Source: Mesorhizobium sp. AR07 (lineage in GTDB: Bacteria > Pseudomonadota > Alphaproteobacteria > Rhizobiales > Rhizobiaceae). From it: DNA of 64,000 bases. The stretch lies in assembly GCF_024746815.1 (NCBI RefSeq), contig NZ_CP080525.1, positions 1,550,001 through 1,614,000 of the forward strand, written 5' to 3'. Numbering within the stretch: the first letter of the stretch is position 1; every line of letters starts with the position of its first letter. The position numbers and the translations under genes were made by a program. Under the pieces are notes generated by a model. That model was not told the DNA's origin. It saw only the letters and a list, made by a program, of their open reading frames with translations, and searched no databases. This document shows, in pieces, positions 1 to 9,337 of this stretch.

Positions 1-445
1 TGTGGCCGGTCGGGTTGAAGTTCTTGGTCCGCACGGGATCGCCGGCCTTGAACCGCGCCGGTTGCGCCACCGGTCGGTTGCAAGGTCCGCCCTTGGCCAG
101 CACATCAGGCACGTTTTCCGCCTTCAGCACCCGTTTGGGTATCGCTGTCGGATCGACCGCCGTGCCTGCCTTGAGATCGCGCCCGCTGACAAAGCCATGG
201 CGCTTGAGCAGGATCTCCAGCGCCTTGATCCAGATCTCGTAGTAGCTGGAGGCATAATAATCGGCGGGATGCAGCGATTCCCGTGCACGCCGGCTCTCAT
301 CGATGTTCCACGCCCCCATTGCGCCGGCGCACAGCGTGACGCCGAGCGCCCGCCTTTCCCACGCGGCATGGAAATACGGCTCGTCCACTTCGGGAGCCAC
401 GGGGCCGAAGCCCATCTGCCCACCGAGGTCCTGCGGCCCGTTCAT
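1..445 (-). CDS. nthB: Nitrile hydratase beta subunit (3' end beyond window)
   Basis: Partner subunit of nitrile hydratase, which hydrates nitriles to amides in the cytoplasm. Its start ATG (445-443) overlaps the alpha-subunit stop in an ATGA arrangement, so the two are translationally coupled. The visible 148 codons are open and begin [16 protein letters not shown], the typical beta-subunit N-terminus; the Trp-Glu-Arg-Arg and Pro-Ala-Asp-Tyr-Tyr stretches also fit the family. The C-terminal SH3-like half, which contacts the metal site of the alpha subunit, lies outside the window. An activator (metallochaperone) gene would be expected further downstream but cannot be seen. Confidence 0.9.
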   Translation of the reverse strand, partial: MNGPQDLGGQMGFGPVAPEVDEPYFHAAWERRALGVTLCAGAMGAWNIDESRRARESLHPADYYASSYYEIWIKALEILLKRHGFVSGRDLKAGTAVDPTAIPKRVLKAENVPDVLAKGGPCNRPVAQPARFKAGDPVRTKNFNPTGH

Positions 446-1047
446 GCCGGCTGCCTCGCCAGTCCGGTGCCGATCATCGCGTCGCGGCTGACCAGGTCGG
501 CCAGCCGTTCCTCGCTCCAGCCACCGGTGCCATCGGGCCGCATCGGCACGACGAGATAGCGCAGTTCGGCGGTCGAATCCCAGACACGGATCTTCTTGGT
601 CGTCGGCAGCGTCAGCCCGAACTCTTCCAGCACCCCGCGCGGATCGATGACCGCGCGCGAACGATAGGGAGGCGCCTTGTACCAGACCGGCGGCAGGCCG
701 AGCACCGACCACGGATAGCAGGAGCACAGCGTGCAGACGACGAGGTTGTGCGTCTCATCGGTGTTGAACACCGCCTGCATGTGCTCGCCCTGACGGCCAG
801 TGTAGCCGAGCGAGCCGATCGCCGCCGTCGCATCGCACTTCAGCCACTCGGCGAATGCCGGATCCGCCCAGGCCTTGGCTACCACCCTGGCGCCGTTGCG
901 CGGGCCGATCCTGGTCTCATAGGTGTCGACGATGACGTCGATAGCGGCCGGATCGATCAGCCCCTTGCGGGTCAGGATCGTCTCAAGCGCGCGCACCCGT
1001 GCGGCAAAAGGATCGAGTTCATTGTCGTGGTCATGATCATGTGACAT
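442..1047 (-). CDS. nthA: Nitrile hydratase alpha subunit, cobalt type
   Basis: The catalytic, metal-binding subunit (201 aa). Residues 105-110 read CTLCSC; Thr at the second position is the hallmark of non-corrin Co(III) enzymes, whereas Fe-type enzymes have Ser there. The two inner Cys are normally oxidised to sulfinic and sulfenic acids. The N-terminus is unusually rich in His and Asp (SHDHDHDNE), which might help hold metal; this is inference. The order is alpha then beta with a 4-base overlap. Only 73 bases separate the start from the end of the RND pump gene upstream, so the operon may have its own short promoter or be read through from the pump operon. Confidence 0.93.
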   Translation of the reverse strand: MSHDHDHDNELDPFAARVRALETILTRKGLIDPAAIDVIVDTYETRIGPRNGARVVAKAWADPAFAEWLKCDATAAIGSLGYTGRQGEHMQAVFNTDETHNLVVCTLCSCYPWSVLGLPPVWYKAPPYRSRAVIDPRGVLEEFGLTLPTTKKIRVWDSTAELRYLVVPMRPDGTGGWSEERLADLVSRDAMIGTGLARQPA

Positions 1048-1120
1048 GGCGGCAAAGTACGTTTCCGGTCATGCCGCCGCAAGCACGACGGCTTGGGCCA
1101 GATCTTCTCGACCTCGATTT

Positions 1121-4100
1121 CTATTCGGCCGCCGCTTTCTGCGGCTCGAGCTGCTGCTCCTCGTCGACATCGAACAGCGATGGCTGCGTGACAGGCTCCT
1201 CCCGGATTTCCTCGCCCTTGCGCTTCTGCCATAGCCCGAGCAGCCAGCCGGAAAAATTCTCCATGTAGACATAGATCACCGGTGTGACGAACAGCGTCAG
1301 CGCCTGCGATGCGACGAGACCGCCGACCACCGCCACGCCGAGCGGCTGGCGCAGTTCGGCACTGGCGCCGGTGCCGAGCGCGATCGGGATCGTGCCCATC
1401 AGCGCCGCCAGCGTGGTCATCATGATCGGCCTGAAACGCATGATGCAGGCCTTGTGGATGGACTCGACCGGCGACATGCCTTCTCGTCGCAATTCGAGCG
1501 CGACGTCGATCATCATGATGCCGTTCTTCTTGACGATGCCGATCAGCATCAGGATGCCGATAACGGCAATGACCGACAGGTCCATTCCGGCCAGCCGCAA
1601 GGCGACCAGAGCGCCCAGCACCGCCGACGGCAGGCCGGTCAGGATGGTCAGCGGATGGATGAAGCTCTCGTAGAGGATGCCGAGCACGATATAGATGGTG
1701 AGGATGGCACCGCCGATAAGCAGGCCCTGGTTGGCAAGTGAATCCTGGAAGGTCTTGGCCGTGCCGGCGAAGGTGGTCGAGATCGCCGTCGGCATGCCGA
1801 TCTGCTCTTTCAGCGCGTTGATGCGGGTCACGCTGTCGCCGAGCGCCACGCCTTGCGGCAAATTGTAGGAGATCGTCACGGCCGGAAGCTGGCCGAGCTG
1901 ATTGACGGTCAAGGCGCCTGCGGTGCGATCGACGCGGGCAAAGGCGCCAAGCGGCACCAGGCTGCCGCTGGCGGTCCTGACCTGGATGGCCAGCATGCGC
2001 TCTGGCGACCACTCGATCTTCGGATCGAGCTCCATGACCACCTCGTAGCTGTCGGCCGAGCCGAAGATGGTCGAGACCTGCTGGGTGCCGAAACCGCCGT
2101 AGAGGCTAGAGCGCAGGATATCGGTACTGATGCCGAGTGTCGCCGCCTTGTCGCGGTCGACCACCAGCGTTGCCTGCAAGGCATTGTTCTGCAGATCGCT
2201 GGTGACATCGGTGAAGGTCGTGTGGTCGGCCGCCAAGGCGTCGTTCAGCTTCTGCGCCCAGATGTCGGTCTGGCCCGTATCGAGGCCCTGCACGACAAGC
2301 TGGTAAGCGCTGGCCGAGGATCGCGAGCCGAGGCGCAGGTTCTGCACCGGCTGCATGTAGGCCTCGATGCCCGGCACATTGGCGAGTTGCTTGCGCAGAT
2401 CCGACTGCACCTTGTCGATGTCAGGGCGTTGGCCCTTGTCCTTCAACTGCACATAGAGCTGGCCCTGGTTCAGTGCATTGCCGCCGCTGCCTGCCGACCA
2501 TGCCACATGCGAAACATAGGGCGAATGGGCAAAGACGTTCGCCACCTGCCCTTGCAGCTTCACCATGGCGTCGAAAGAAATGTCCTGGCGCGCGATTGTC
2601 GTCACCGAAATCTGGCCGATGTCTTCCTGCGGGAAGAAGCCCTTCGGCGAGATCTGGATCAGCCACACCGACGCTGCCGCCGTGCCGATGAAGACAAGGA
2701 AAACCAGGAAGGTGTGGCGCAGGCAGAAGGTCAGCATCCAGTCATAGCCACGCATGAAGAAATTATGCTTCTGGACCTGGCTATGCGCGGCTTCCCGCTC
2801 GGCCTTCGACACCGACAGCAATCGCGAGCACAGCATCGGGGTTAGCGTCAGCGACACGAACATCGACGCCAGGATGGCGACCGTCACCACCACCGCGAAT
2901 TCGTTGAAGATGCGCCCGATGACGCCGCCCATCAATAGCACCGGTATGAACACGGCCACCAGCGAGATCGAGATCGAGATGATGGTAAAGCCGATTTCGC
3001 GCGCGCCCTTCAGAGCGGCTTCCATGGCCGAGAGCCCGTCTTCCTCCATGTGGCGGAAGATGTTTTCGAGCATGACGATGGCATCGTCGACGACGAGGCC
3101 GACCGCCAGTGTCAGCCCCATCAGCGAGATGTTGTCGATGGAAAAGCCGAACAGGAACATGACGCCGAGCGTAGCGATAAGCGAGATCGGCACCGCCACC
3201 GCCGGGATGATCGTCGCCGTCACCCGGCGCAGGAACAGGAAGATCACCATGATCACCAGGGCGATGGTGAGCAGCAGCGTGAACTGCACATCGCTGACTG
3301 CGGCGCGGATCGAGGTCGAGCGGTCGTTGAGCAGCTTGATGCTGGCCGCGGCCGGCATCTGGTCCTGGAAAGACGGCAGCATGGCCTTGACGCGGTCGAC
3401 GACGTCGACGGTGTTGGCGTCGGGCTGGCGCTGCACCGCCATGATGATCGCGCGGGTGCCGTCATACCAGCTCGCCGTCGTCGTCGTCTGCACCGAATCG
3501 ATGACGCGGGTGACTTCGCCCAGTCGCACCGGATGACCGTTCTTGGTGGCGATGATGATATTGGAAAAGCCTGCGGCGTTGGTCAGCTGCGTGTTGGCCG
3601 TGATGGTCAGCTGCTGCTCGTTGTTCTGCAGCACGCCAAGCGGCGTGTTGCTGTTTGCCGAGGCTATCGCCGTCTGCAACTGGTCGATCGAGATGCCACG
3701 CGCGGCAAGTGCGGTCGGATCGATCTGGACGCGCACGGCATATTTCTGCTGGCCAAAGATCGAGACCTGCGCGACGCCATCGATCGTCGACAGCGACGGC
3801 GAGATGACGTTCTCGGCGAAGGCATCGAGATCGGTCAGCGGAACCGTGTCGCTGACCAGCGACATCAGCAGGATCGGCGCGTCGGCGGGATTGACCTTGC
3901 GATAGCTTGGCGGCGACGTCATCTCCGGCGGCAGCGATTTCTGCGTGCGCGCGATCGCCGCCTGCACGTCGGCCGCTGCCGCGTCGATGTTGCGATTGAG
4001 CACGAACTGGATGGCGATCGAGGTCGAGCCGAGCGAGTTGGTGGTTGAAATCGAATCGATGCCGGCAATGGTGGCGAACTGCTTGATCAGCGGCGTCGCC

Positions 4101-4285
4101 ACCGACGTTGCCATGGTTTCGGGCGAAGCGCCGGGCAGCGAAGCCGAAACATTGACCACCGGAAACTCGGCGCTCGGCAGCGCGGCGACCGGCAGGAACT
4201 TGTAGGCAAACAGCCCGCCCAGCACGAGGGCGAACGACATGAGCAGCGTGGCGACGGGCCTGCGGATGCAGAATTCGGAGATCAT
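1121..4285 (-). CDS. RND efflux pump inner-membrane transporter (AcrB/MdtB-C type)
   Basis: A 1054-residue proton-driven efflux transporter of the HAE1 RND family, working as a trimer in the inner membrane. The N-terminus (ISEFCIRRPVATLLMSFALV) is the first transmembrane helix typical of the family. Two hydrophobic blocks flank two large periplasmic domains, and the helix-4 region (VGLVVDDAIVMLENIFRH) carries the paired Asp of the proton relay. The sequence resembles the MdtB/MdtC branch. The start ATG overlaps the stop of the adaptor gene (ATGA), so both belong to one operon. No outer-membrane TolC-like gene is present here, so an unlinked one is presumably used. The C-terminus is acidic and Gln-rich. 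Confidence 0.93.
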   Translation of the reverse strand: MISEFCIRRPVATLLMSFALVLGGLFAYKFLPVAALPSAEFPVVNVSASLPGASPETMATSVATPLIKQFATIAGIDSISTTNSLGSTSIAIQFVLNRNIDAAAADVQAAIARTQKSLPPEMTSPPSYRKVNPADAPILLMSLVSDTVPLTDLDAFAENVISPSLSTIDGVAQVSIFGQQKYAVRVQIDPTALAARGISIDQLQTAIASANSNTPLGVLQNNEQQLTITANTQLTNAAGFSNIIIATKNGHPVRLGEVTRVIDSVQTTTTASWYDGTRAIIMAVQRQPDANTVDVVDRVKAMLPSFQDQMPAAASIKLLNDRSTSIRAAVSDVQFTLLLTIALVIMVIFLFLRRVTATIIPAVAVPISLIATLGVMFLFGFSIDNISLMGLTLAVGLVVDDAIVMLENIFRHMEEDGLSAMEAALKGAREIGFTIISISISLVAVFIPVLLMGGVIGRIFNEFAVVVTVAILASMFVSLTLTPMLCSRLLSVSKAEREAAHSQVQKHNFFMRGYDWMLTFCLRHTFLVFLVFIGTAAASVWLIQISPKGFFPQEDIGQISVTTIARQDISFDAMVKLQGQVANVFAHSPYVSHVAWSAGSGGNALNQGQLYVQLKDKGQRPDIDKVQSDLRKQLANVPGIEAYMQPVQNLRLGSRSSASAYQLVVQGLDTGQTDIWAQKLNDALAADHTTFTDVTSDLQNNALQATLVVDRDKAATLGISTDILRSSLYGGFGTQQVSTIFGSADSYEVVMELDPKIEWSPERMLAIQVRTASGSLVPLGAFARVDRTAGALTVNQLGQLPAVTISYNLPQGVALGDSVTRINALKEQIGMPTAISTTFAGTAKTFQDSLANQGLLIGGAILTIYIVLGILYESFIHPLTILTGLPSAVLGALVALRLAGMDLSVIAVIGILMLIGIVKKNGIMMIDVALELRREGMSPVESIHKACIMRFRPIMMTTLAALMGTIPIALGTGASAELRQPLGVAVVGGLVASQALTLFVTPVIYVYMENFSGWLLGLWQKRKGEEIREEPVTQPSLFDVDEEQQLEPQKAAAE

Positions 4286-5545
4286 TGACGTGCCTCGGCG
4301 GGCTTGTCGGCCTCGGCCACCTTTGGAGCAGCCTGGCCGCCGGCATCGGCCTTGCCTTCGTGCACCGCGGCACCGTCCTTGAGCCGCGTCTGGCCTTCGA
4401 CGACCACCTTCTCACCGCTTTTCAGACCTTGGCTGATGGCGCTGCTGTCGCCTGCCGTCAGCGCCACTTGCACCGGCCGCATCTCGACGGTGTTGTCCGG
4501 CTTGACCACATAGACGAACGGCCCCTTCTGACTGGGCTGCACCGCGACCGTGGGAACCGATGTCATCTTCGGCATGATGCCGGCGTCGAGCACGACATTC
4601 ACATACTGGCCCGGCCACAGCGAAAGATCGGCATTCGGCACGCTCGCCCGCGTCGCGATCGTGCCGGAGGCCGTATCGACGCTGGAATCGACGAAATTGA
4701 GCGTGCCCTTGCCGATCGGCGTCGGATCGCCGTCCTTGATCAACGTCACGGCACCTTGCACCGGTGCCGCCAATGCCTTGTGCAGCAGAGCCAGATTGCT
4801 CTCGGGAAGATTGAAGTTGACCTGCAGCGGATCCATCTGGGTGATGGTCACCAGCGGGGTCGCCGTGCTGCTGTTGCCATTGCTGGTGGTGACGAGATCG
4901 CCGACGGCGACACTGACGGAGCCCAGCCTGCCGGAGATCGGCGCCGTGATCGTCGCAAAGCCAAGTTGGACGTTGTCGGCATCGATTGTCGCCTTGTCGG
5001 CATCGACGGTCGCCGCGGCGGCCTTTTGCGCCGCCACCGCCTGATCGTAGGTTTGCTGCGTGCCGGCCTGCTTGGCGACGAGGTCCTTGGCACGCTGAAG
5101 ATCGGACTGGGAGCTGGCGAGCAGGGCCTGATCCTTGGCGAGTGTCGCCTGATCCTTGGCCAGTTGCGCTTTCAACGCGCGGTCGTCCAGCGAAAACAGA
5201 ACGTCGCCGGCCTTCACCATCTGCCCGTCCTTGACGTCGATCGATACGATCTGGCTCGAAACCCGCGCGTTGATGTTGACGACGGCCGGAGAGGAGACGA
5301 AACCGATCGCATAGCGCCGGATTGGGAAATCGGCCGTCGAAGCGACGGCCGAGAGGATGGATTGCCGAGCGTGCCGCGCTGGCGGCATTTTTGTCCGAAG
5401 CCGCCGCCGGTTGGTTCGACGCGGCCACCTGTTTTTGACCGATGAGCTGTTGAACCTTGCCCAGCGCGTCAGGCGAAAGATAGAGCCATGCGGCCGCGCC
5501 CAGGCAAGCGACGGCAAGCAACGAAAGAACGACTTTTCCACGCAT
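4282..5545 (-). CDS. RND periplasmic adaptor (membrane fusion protein) with apparent N-terminal frameshift
   Basis: HlyD/AcrA-type adaptor linking the inner-membrane pump to an outer-membrane channel. The reading frame from 5545, preceded by a GGAGAGGG ribosome site, encodes a good signal anchor (KVVLSLLAVACLGAAAWLYL) and an Ala-rich linker, then runs into unrelated sequence near 5360. The conserved body (biotinyl-lipoyl, coiled coil with ATLAKDQALLASSQSDLQ, beta-barrel) continues in a different frame, beginning around the Ala-Ser-Thr-Ala-Asp-Phe-Pro-Ile stretch. The conserved frame alone also has an ATG at 5541, but its first 55 residues are basic and lack a signal. So either a real indel has broken the gene or the sequence has an error near 5355-5385. 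The stop overlaps the pump start. Confidence 0.82.
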
Positions 5546-5671
5546 GGTCAAAAGGCCCTCTCCATCCGGCACGGCCCGATGGTGTCATTCTAGCGCAAAT
5601 CACGGCCCATTGCCGCGATTTCGCCAAATAGATAGGACACGCATTTGTCGGAAAAGGGCCAAAACACGGCA

Positions 5672-6340
5672 TTACGAAGATTTAATGTGCACTGCACAAT
5701 GGATGTGCACTCGGCCTTCGGTCCAGTCAGGACGGCCAGCGATCGACCGTAGCATCGGCCAAAGTGTCGCCGCCAGCAGCACACCCATGGCGATGTTGAA
5801 CCATTTCAGCCGCACCGGGTCCGATAGGAAACCGCGCAGCGCGGTGCCGAAACCCGCCCATACCGAGACGCTTGGCAAATTGACCACGGTGAAGGCCACC
5901 GAGATCAACACGATCGACAGGAATGGATGCTCGGGGTTGGTGTAGACGGCCATGGCGGTGATCGCCATGACCCACGCCTTCGGGTTGACCCACTGGAACG
6001 CCGCCGCGTCGATGAAACGCATCGGCTGCCCCTTCGTCTCACCTTTGCCGGCCAGCGTGCGTGACATGGCGATCTTCCAGGCGAGGTAGAGTAGATAGGC
6101 GGCACCGGCGATCTTGAGTGCGGTATGCAGCGCCGGAAACGCGGTCAGCACCGCACCAAGGCCAAGGCCCACGGCCACCAGCAGCACCAGGAAACCGATG
6201 CTGATGCCCAGCATGTGCGGAACCGTTCTGACGATGCCGAAATTCACCCCCGATGCGAGAAGCATGAGATTGTTCGGCCCCGGCGTGATCGACGTCACCA
6301 AGGCGTAGACAAGCAGGGCAAGGAATGCGTCAAGGGACAT
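5672..6340 (-). CDS. LysE/RhtB-family amino-acid exporter
   Basis: A 222-residue inner-membrane protein with about six hydrophobic segments. The N-terminal ITPGPNNLMLLASG motif is the LysE/RhtB signature, and FQWVNPKAWVMA in the middle is also typical. Members export amino acids or related small molecules using ion gradients; the substrate cannot be told from sequence. The C-terminal tail after the last helix (RVHIHCAVHIKSS) is not conserved in the family and is encoded over a short GTGCAC-rich stretch. It is transcribed alone, upstream of the pump operon with 126 bases between. Confidence 0.88.
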   Translation of the reverse strand: MSLDAFLALLVYALVTSITPGPNNLMLLASGVNFGIVRTVPHMLGISIGFLVLLVAVGLGLGAVLTAFPALHTALKIAGAAYLLYLAWKIAMSRTLAGKGETKGQPMRFIDAAAFQWVNPKAWVMAITAMAVYTNPEHPFLSIVLISVAFTVVNLPSVSVWAGFGTALRGFLSDPVRLKWFNIAMGVLLAATLWPMLRSIAGRPDWTEGRVHIHCAVHIKSS

Positions 6341-6454
6341 GATATCCTCCCAGATACGTCAGCACTATTGTCTCTTTTATTGGCTGTGCAAAGGCCAGGG
6401 CCGGATCGTAGCCGAGCCAGCCTTGCCTTGGAAAATTTGTACGGCTGGGCCGGG

Positions 6455-7030
6455 CTACATCGCCTGCGGGCCGCGGTTCAATGCCGCCACGCCGGTGCGG
6501 CAGATTTCGACCAGCCCGAGCGGCTTCATGATGGCGATGAACTGGTCGATCTTGGTGCCCTTGCCGGTGATCTCGAAGATGAAATGCTCGGTGTTGGCGT
6601 CGATGACGCTGGCGCGGAAGGCATCGGCCAGTCGCAGTGCCTCGACGCGGGCCTCGCCGGTGCCGGCCACCTTGACCAGCGCCAGTTCCCGCTCCAGCGG
6701 CCGCTCCTGGCCGGATTCATGCGAACGCACGGTCAGGTCGACCACGCGGTGGACCGGCACGATGCGCTCGAGCTGATGCTTGATCTGCTCCAGCACATGC
6801 GGCGTGCCGCGTGTCACGATGGTGATGCGCGACAGGTGCTTCTCATGCTCGGTCTCGGAGACGGTCAGGCTCTCGATGTTGTAGCCGCGCCCGGAAAACA
6901 GGCCGATGACCCGGGCAAGCACGCCCGGTTCGTTGTCGACCAGCACCGAAAGCGTGTGGTTTTCCGGCCTCTCCGTCTCCTTGGCGATGAAGTAGGCGGA
7001 GCCTGTGGGTTGAAGGTGCTGTGCGTTCAT
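6455..7030 (-). CDS. ilvN: Acetolactate synthase regulatory (small) subunit
   Basis: Regulatory subunit (191 aa) of acetohydroxyacid synthase, the first common step of Leu, Ile and Val synthesis. It confers feedback inhibition by valine. An ACT domain occupies roughly residues 24-95 (HTLSVLVDNEPGVLARVIGLF, then GRGYNIESL), followed by the second small-subunit domain. It lies 85 bases downstream of the catalytic subunit on the same strand, so the two form an operon controlled by the leader/attenuator at 8.96-9.11 kb. The length is slightly above the usual ~165-175 residues because of an N-terminal extension. Confidence 0.95.
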   Translation of the reverse strand: MNAQHLQPTGSAYFIAKETERPENHTLSVLVDNEPGVLARVIGLFSGRGYNIESLTVSETEHEKHLSRITIVTRGTPHVLEQIKHQLERIVPVHRVVDLTVRSHESGQERPLERELALVKVAGTGEARVEALRLADAFRASVIDANTEHFIFEITGKGTKIDQFIAIMKPLGLVEICRTGVAALNRGPQAM

Positions 7031-7115
7031 GACCTGAATCTCGATTTCAAACTGTTGAGCTAATTCTCTGTTTGCGCACGGCTTCTCGCGACAGCCCTGC
7101 CTCGGCTTGGGCTAC

Positions 7116-8897
7116 CTAAACCAGTTCCCTGCCCTTGGCGTCGATGGCGTTGGCCACCGCCTCGTCGGTCGCTTCGTCGGGCAACAGCATCTCGTTATGT
7201 GCCTTGCCCGACGGGATCATCGGGAAGCAGTTGGCGAGCGTCGCCACGCGGCAATCGAACAACACCGGCTTCCTGACCGAAATCATCTCCTTGATCGCGT
7301 CGTCCAGTTCGTCCGGCTTCTCGCAGCGTATGCCGTGGCCGCCATAGGCTTCCGCCAGCTTGACGAAGTCCGGCATCGCTTCGGTGTAGGAATGCGACAG
7401 CCGGTTGCCATGCAGCAGCTGCTGCCACTGGCGCACCATGCCCATATACTGGTTGTTCAAGATGAAGATCTTGATCGGCGCGTTATGCTGCACCGCGGCA
7501 CTCATCTCCTGCATCGTCATCTGCACCGAGGCGTCGCCGGCGATGTCGATCACCAGCGCGTCGGGATGCGCGATCTGCACGCCGAGTGCCGCCGGCAGGC
7601 CATAGCCCATCGTGCCCAGCCCGCCCGACGTCATCCAGCGGTTCGGCTTTTCGAAATGATAGTGCTGCGCCGCCCACATCTGGTGCTGGCCGACCTCGGT
7701 TGTGATGTAGGTGTCCATGTCCTTGGTCAGTTCGTAGAGCCGCTGGATGGCGTATTGCGGCATGATCACGTCGTTGTTCATCTTGAAGGCGAGCGAGTCG
7801 CGCGCGCGCCATTTGGCGATCTGCTCCCACCAGGGGTAGAGCGCCTTCTTGTCGGTCTTGGCGGTCGCCCGCCACAGCCGCACCATATCCTCCAGCACCC
7901 GGCCGACATCGCCAATGATCGGCACTTCCGTGTGAACGTTCTTGTTGATCGACGACGGGTCGATGTCGATGTGGATCTTCTTCGAGTTCGGCGAAAACGC
8001 GGTCAGCCGCCCGGTGATACGGTCGTCGAAACGCGCGCCGATGCAGATCATCACGTCGCAGTCGTGCATGGCCATGTTGGCTTCATAGGTGCCATGCATG
8101 CCCAGCATGCCCATCCAGTTCTTGCCCGAGGCCGGATAGGCGCCGAGCCCCATCAGTGTCGAGGTAATCGGAAAACCGGTGAGATCGACCAGTTCGCGCA
8201 GCAGATGGCTCGCCTCCGGGCCGGAATTGATTACACCGCCGCCCGAATAGATGATCGGCTTCTTGGCGCCGGCCATCAATTCGACCGCCGCCTTGATCTT
8301 CTCCAGGTCACCCTGGACCTTGGGCTGGTAGCTGGTGCGCGGCGCGATCTGCGGCGGGACGTAAAAACCCCTGGCGAACTGCACGTCCTTCGGGATGTCG
8401 ACCACGACCGGACCGGGGCGGCCGGTGGTCGCGACATGGAAGGCCTCGTGGATGGTCGCGGCGAGCTCGTTGACGTCCTTCACCAGCCAGTTGTGCTTGG
8501 TGCAGGGGCGCGTGATGCCGACCGTGTCGCATTCCTGAAAAGCGTCGGAGCCGATCAGCGAGGTCGGCACCTGCCCGGTCAGGCAAACCAGCGGGATCGA
8601 ATCCATCAGCGCGTCCTGCAGCGGCGTCACCGCATTGGTGGCGCCTGGGCCGGAGGTCACCAGCATGACGCCGGCCTTGCCGGTCGAACGCGCATAGCCT
8701 TCGGCCGCATGACCGGCGCCCTGCTCGTGGCGCACCAGAATGTGCTCGACCTCGTCCTGCTGGAAAATTTCATCGTAGATCGGGAGAACCGCGCCGCCCG
8801 GATAGCCGAAGACATGCTTGACGCCATTGTCCTTCAGCGCCTGCACCACCATTTCGGCGCCCGTCATTTCGCGCCGCTCACTCTGTCCGTTGCTCAT
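7116..8897 (-). CDS. ilvI: Acetolactate synthase catalytic (large) subunit
   Basis: Thiamine-diphosphate enzyme (593 aa) that condenses pyruvate with pyruvate or 2-oxobutyrate. The catalytic Glu that activates the cofactor lies in VRHEQGAGHAAEGYARSTGK (E58). The cofactor-binding GDASVQM...NNQYMGMV block is near the C-terminus. I chose the ATG at 8897 (MSNGQSERRE) over upstream in-frame starts: the sequence upstream contains the attenuator stem, so a longer protein would be translated through the terminator. The gene is preceded by a leader peptide and Rho-independent attenuator and followed by ilvN. Confidence 0.96.
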   Translation of the reverse strand: MSNGQSERREMTGAEMVVQALKDNGVKHVFGYPGGAVLPIYDEIFQQDEVEHILVRHEQGAGHAAEGYARSTGKAGVMLVTSGPGATNAVTPLQDALMDSIPLVCLTGQVPTSLIGSDAFQECDTVGITRPCTKHNWLVKDVNELAATIHEAFHVATTGRPGPVVVDIPKDVQFARGFYVPPQIAPRTSYQPKVQGDLEKIKAAVELMAGAKKPIIYSGGGVINSGPEASHLLRELVDLTGFPITSTLMGLGAYPASGKNWMGMLGMHGTYEANMAMHDCDVMICIGARFDDRITGRLTAFSPNSKKIHIDIDPSSINKNVHTEVPIIGDVGRVLEDMVRLWRATAKTDKKALYPWWEQIAKWRARDSLAFKMNNDVIMPQYAIQRLYELTKDMDTYITTEVGQHQMWAAQHYHFEKPNRWMTSGGLGTMGYGLPAALGVQIAHPDALVIDIAGDASVQMTMQEMSAAVQHNAPIKIFILNNQYMGMVRQWQQLLHGNRLSHSYTEAMPDFVKLAEAYGGHGIRCEKPDELDDAIKEMISVRKPVLFDCRVATLANCFPMIPSGKAHNEMLLPDEATDEAVANAIDAKGRELV

Positions 8898-8960
8898 CGG
8901 TCTGGTCCCGTACTGTCCGCCGTCTGGCGATTGCTGGTCGTTTAGTTGTGTTTCAGGCAA

Positions 8961-8985
8961 TAAAAAAGGCCCCCGGAGGGAGCCT
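8961..8985 (-). terminator. Attenuator terminator in the ilvI leader
   Basis: On the minus strand an 8-bp stem (AGGCTCCC / GGGGGCCT with one G-T pair) with a TCC loop is followed at once by a run of six T. It lies between the leader peptide stop (9019) and the ilvI start (8897), the place expected for an attenuator. When ribosomes stall on the Leu/Ile/Val codons of the leader peptide, an alternative pairing would prevent this stem from forming and allow ilvI transcription. Confidence 0.85.
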
Positions 8986-9018
8986 GTGTGTTGCGCATGG
9001 GAGGTTTTCGCCCGGCGG

Positions 9019-9069
9019 TTACACCGCCTTGCCCACACGCCTTCCTACGAGAATGAGTGCCGTTTTCAT
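9019..9069 (-). CDS. ilv operon leader peptide (16 aa)
   Basis: A 16-residue ORF, MKTALILVGRRVGKAV, with consecutive Leu-Ile-Leu-Val codons and two more Val codons near the end. It ends 34 bases before an intrinsic terminator and about 120 bases before ilvI. This is the classical architecture of branched-chain amino-acid attenuation. The ATG lies only 9 bases after the predicted -10 box, so the transcript would be leaderless or nearly so, as known for the trp leader peptide of Sinorhizobium. Too short for routine gene finders. Confidence 0.85.
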   Translation of the reverse strand: MKTALILVGRRVGKAV

Positions 9070-9078
9070 GGTGGCGGA

Positions 9079-9107
9079 CACTAAGGGCGGGAAAGGCAGC
9101 CTGTCAA
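9079..9107 (-). promoter_or_regulatory. Sigma-70-type promoter of the ilv leader/ilvIN operon
   Basis: A perfect -35 TTGACA (9107-9102) is separated by 17 bases from TTAGTG (9084-9079), a fair -10. Transcription should start near 9072-9070, essentially at the leader peptide ATG (9069). The rest of the stretch up to 9337 must hold the promoter of the divergent monooxygenase gene; I see no convincing box there. Confidence 0.7.
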
Positions 9108-9337
9108 CGGGAAAAATCGCGCTGGCACGCGCAGCGTCCCGGCGCAGCTCCGGTGGTCGGCCAGACGCCCTGCAGCGGGAAACGCGCGGATGTGGTCTCT
9201 TTTGGGCAAGCCGTTGAAATTGCTTGAAACTATGGTGGGGCGTGACGAAGGTGGTCATCTTTGCCGATACTTGATCTTCCGGCCGGCACGTCCGGCGGAG
9301 CCACCATGACGATCTGGATTTCACGGGAGGAAAGCTG

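Noticed and set aside
7107..8945. A 612-codon plus-strand frame opposite ilvI
   Set aside because: Composition (His/Arg/Asp-rich) and lack of motifs show it to be a shadow of acetolactate synthase on the other strand.
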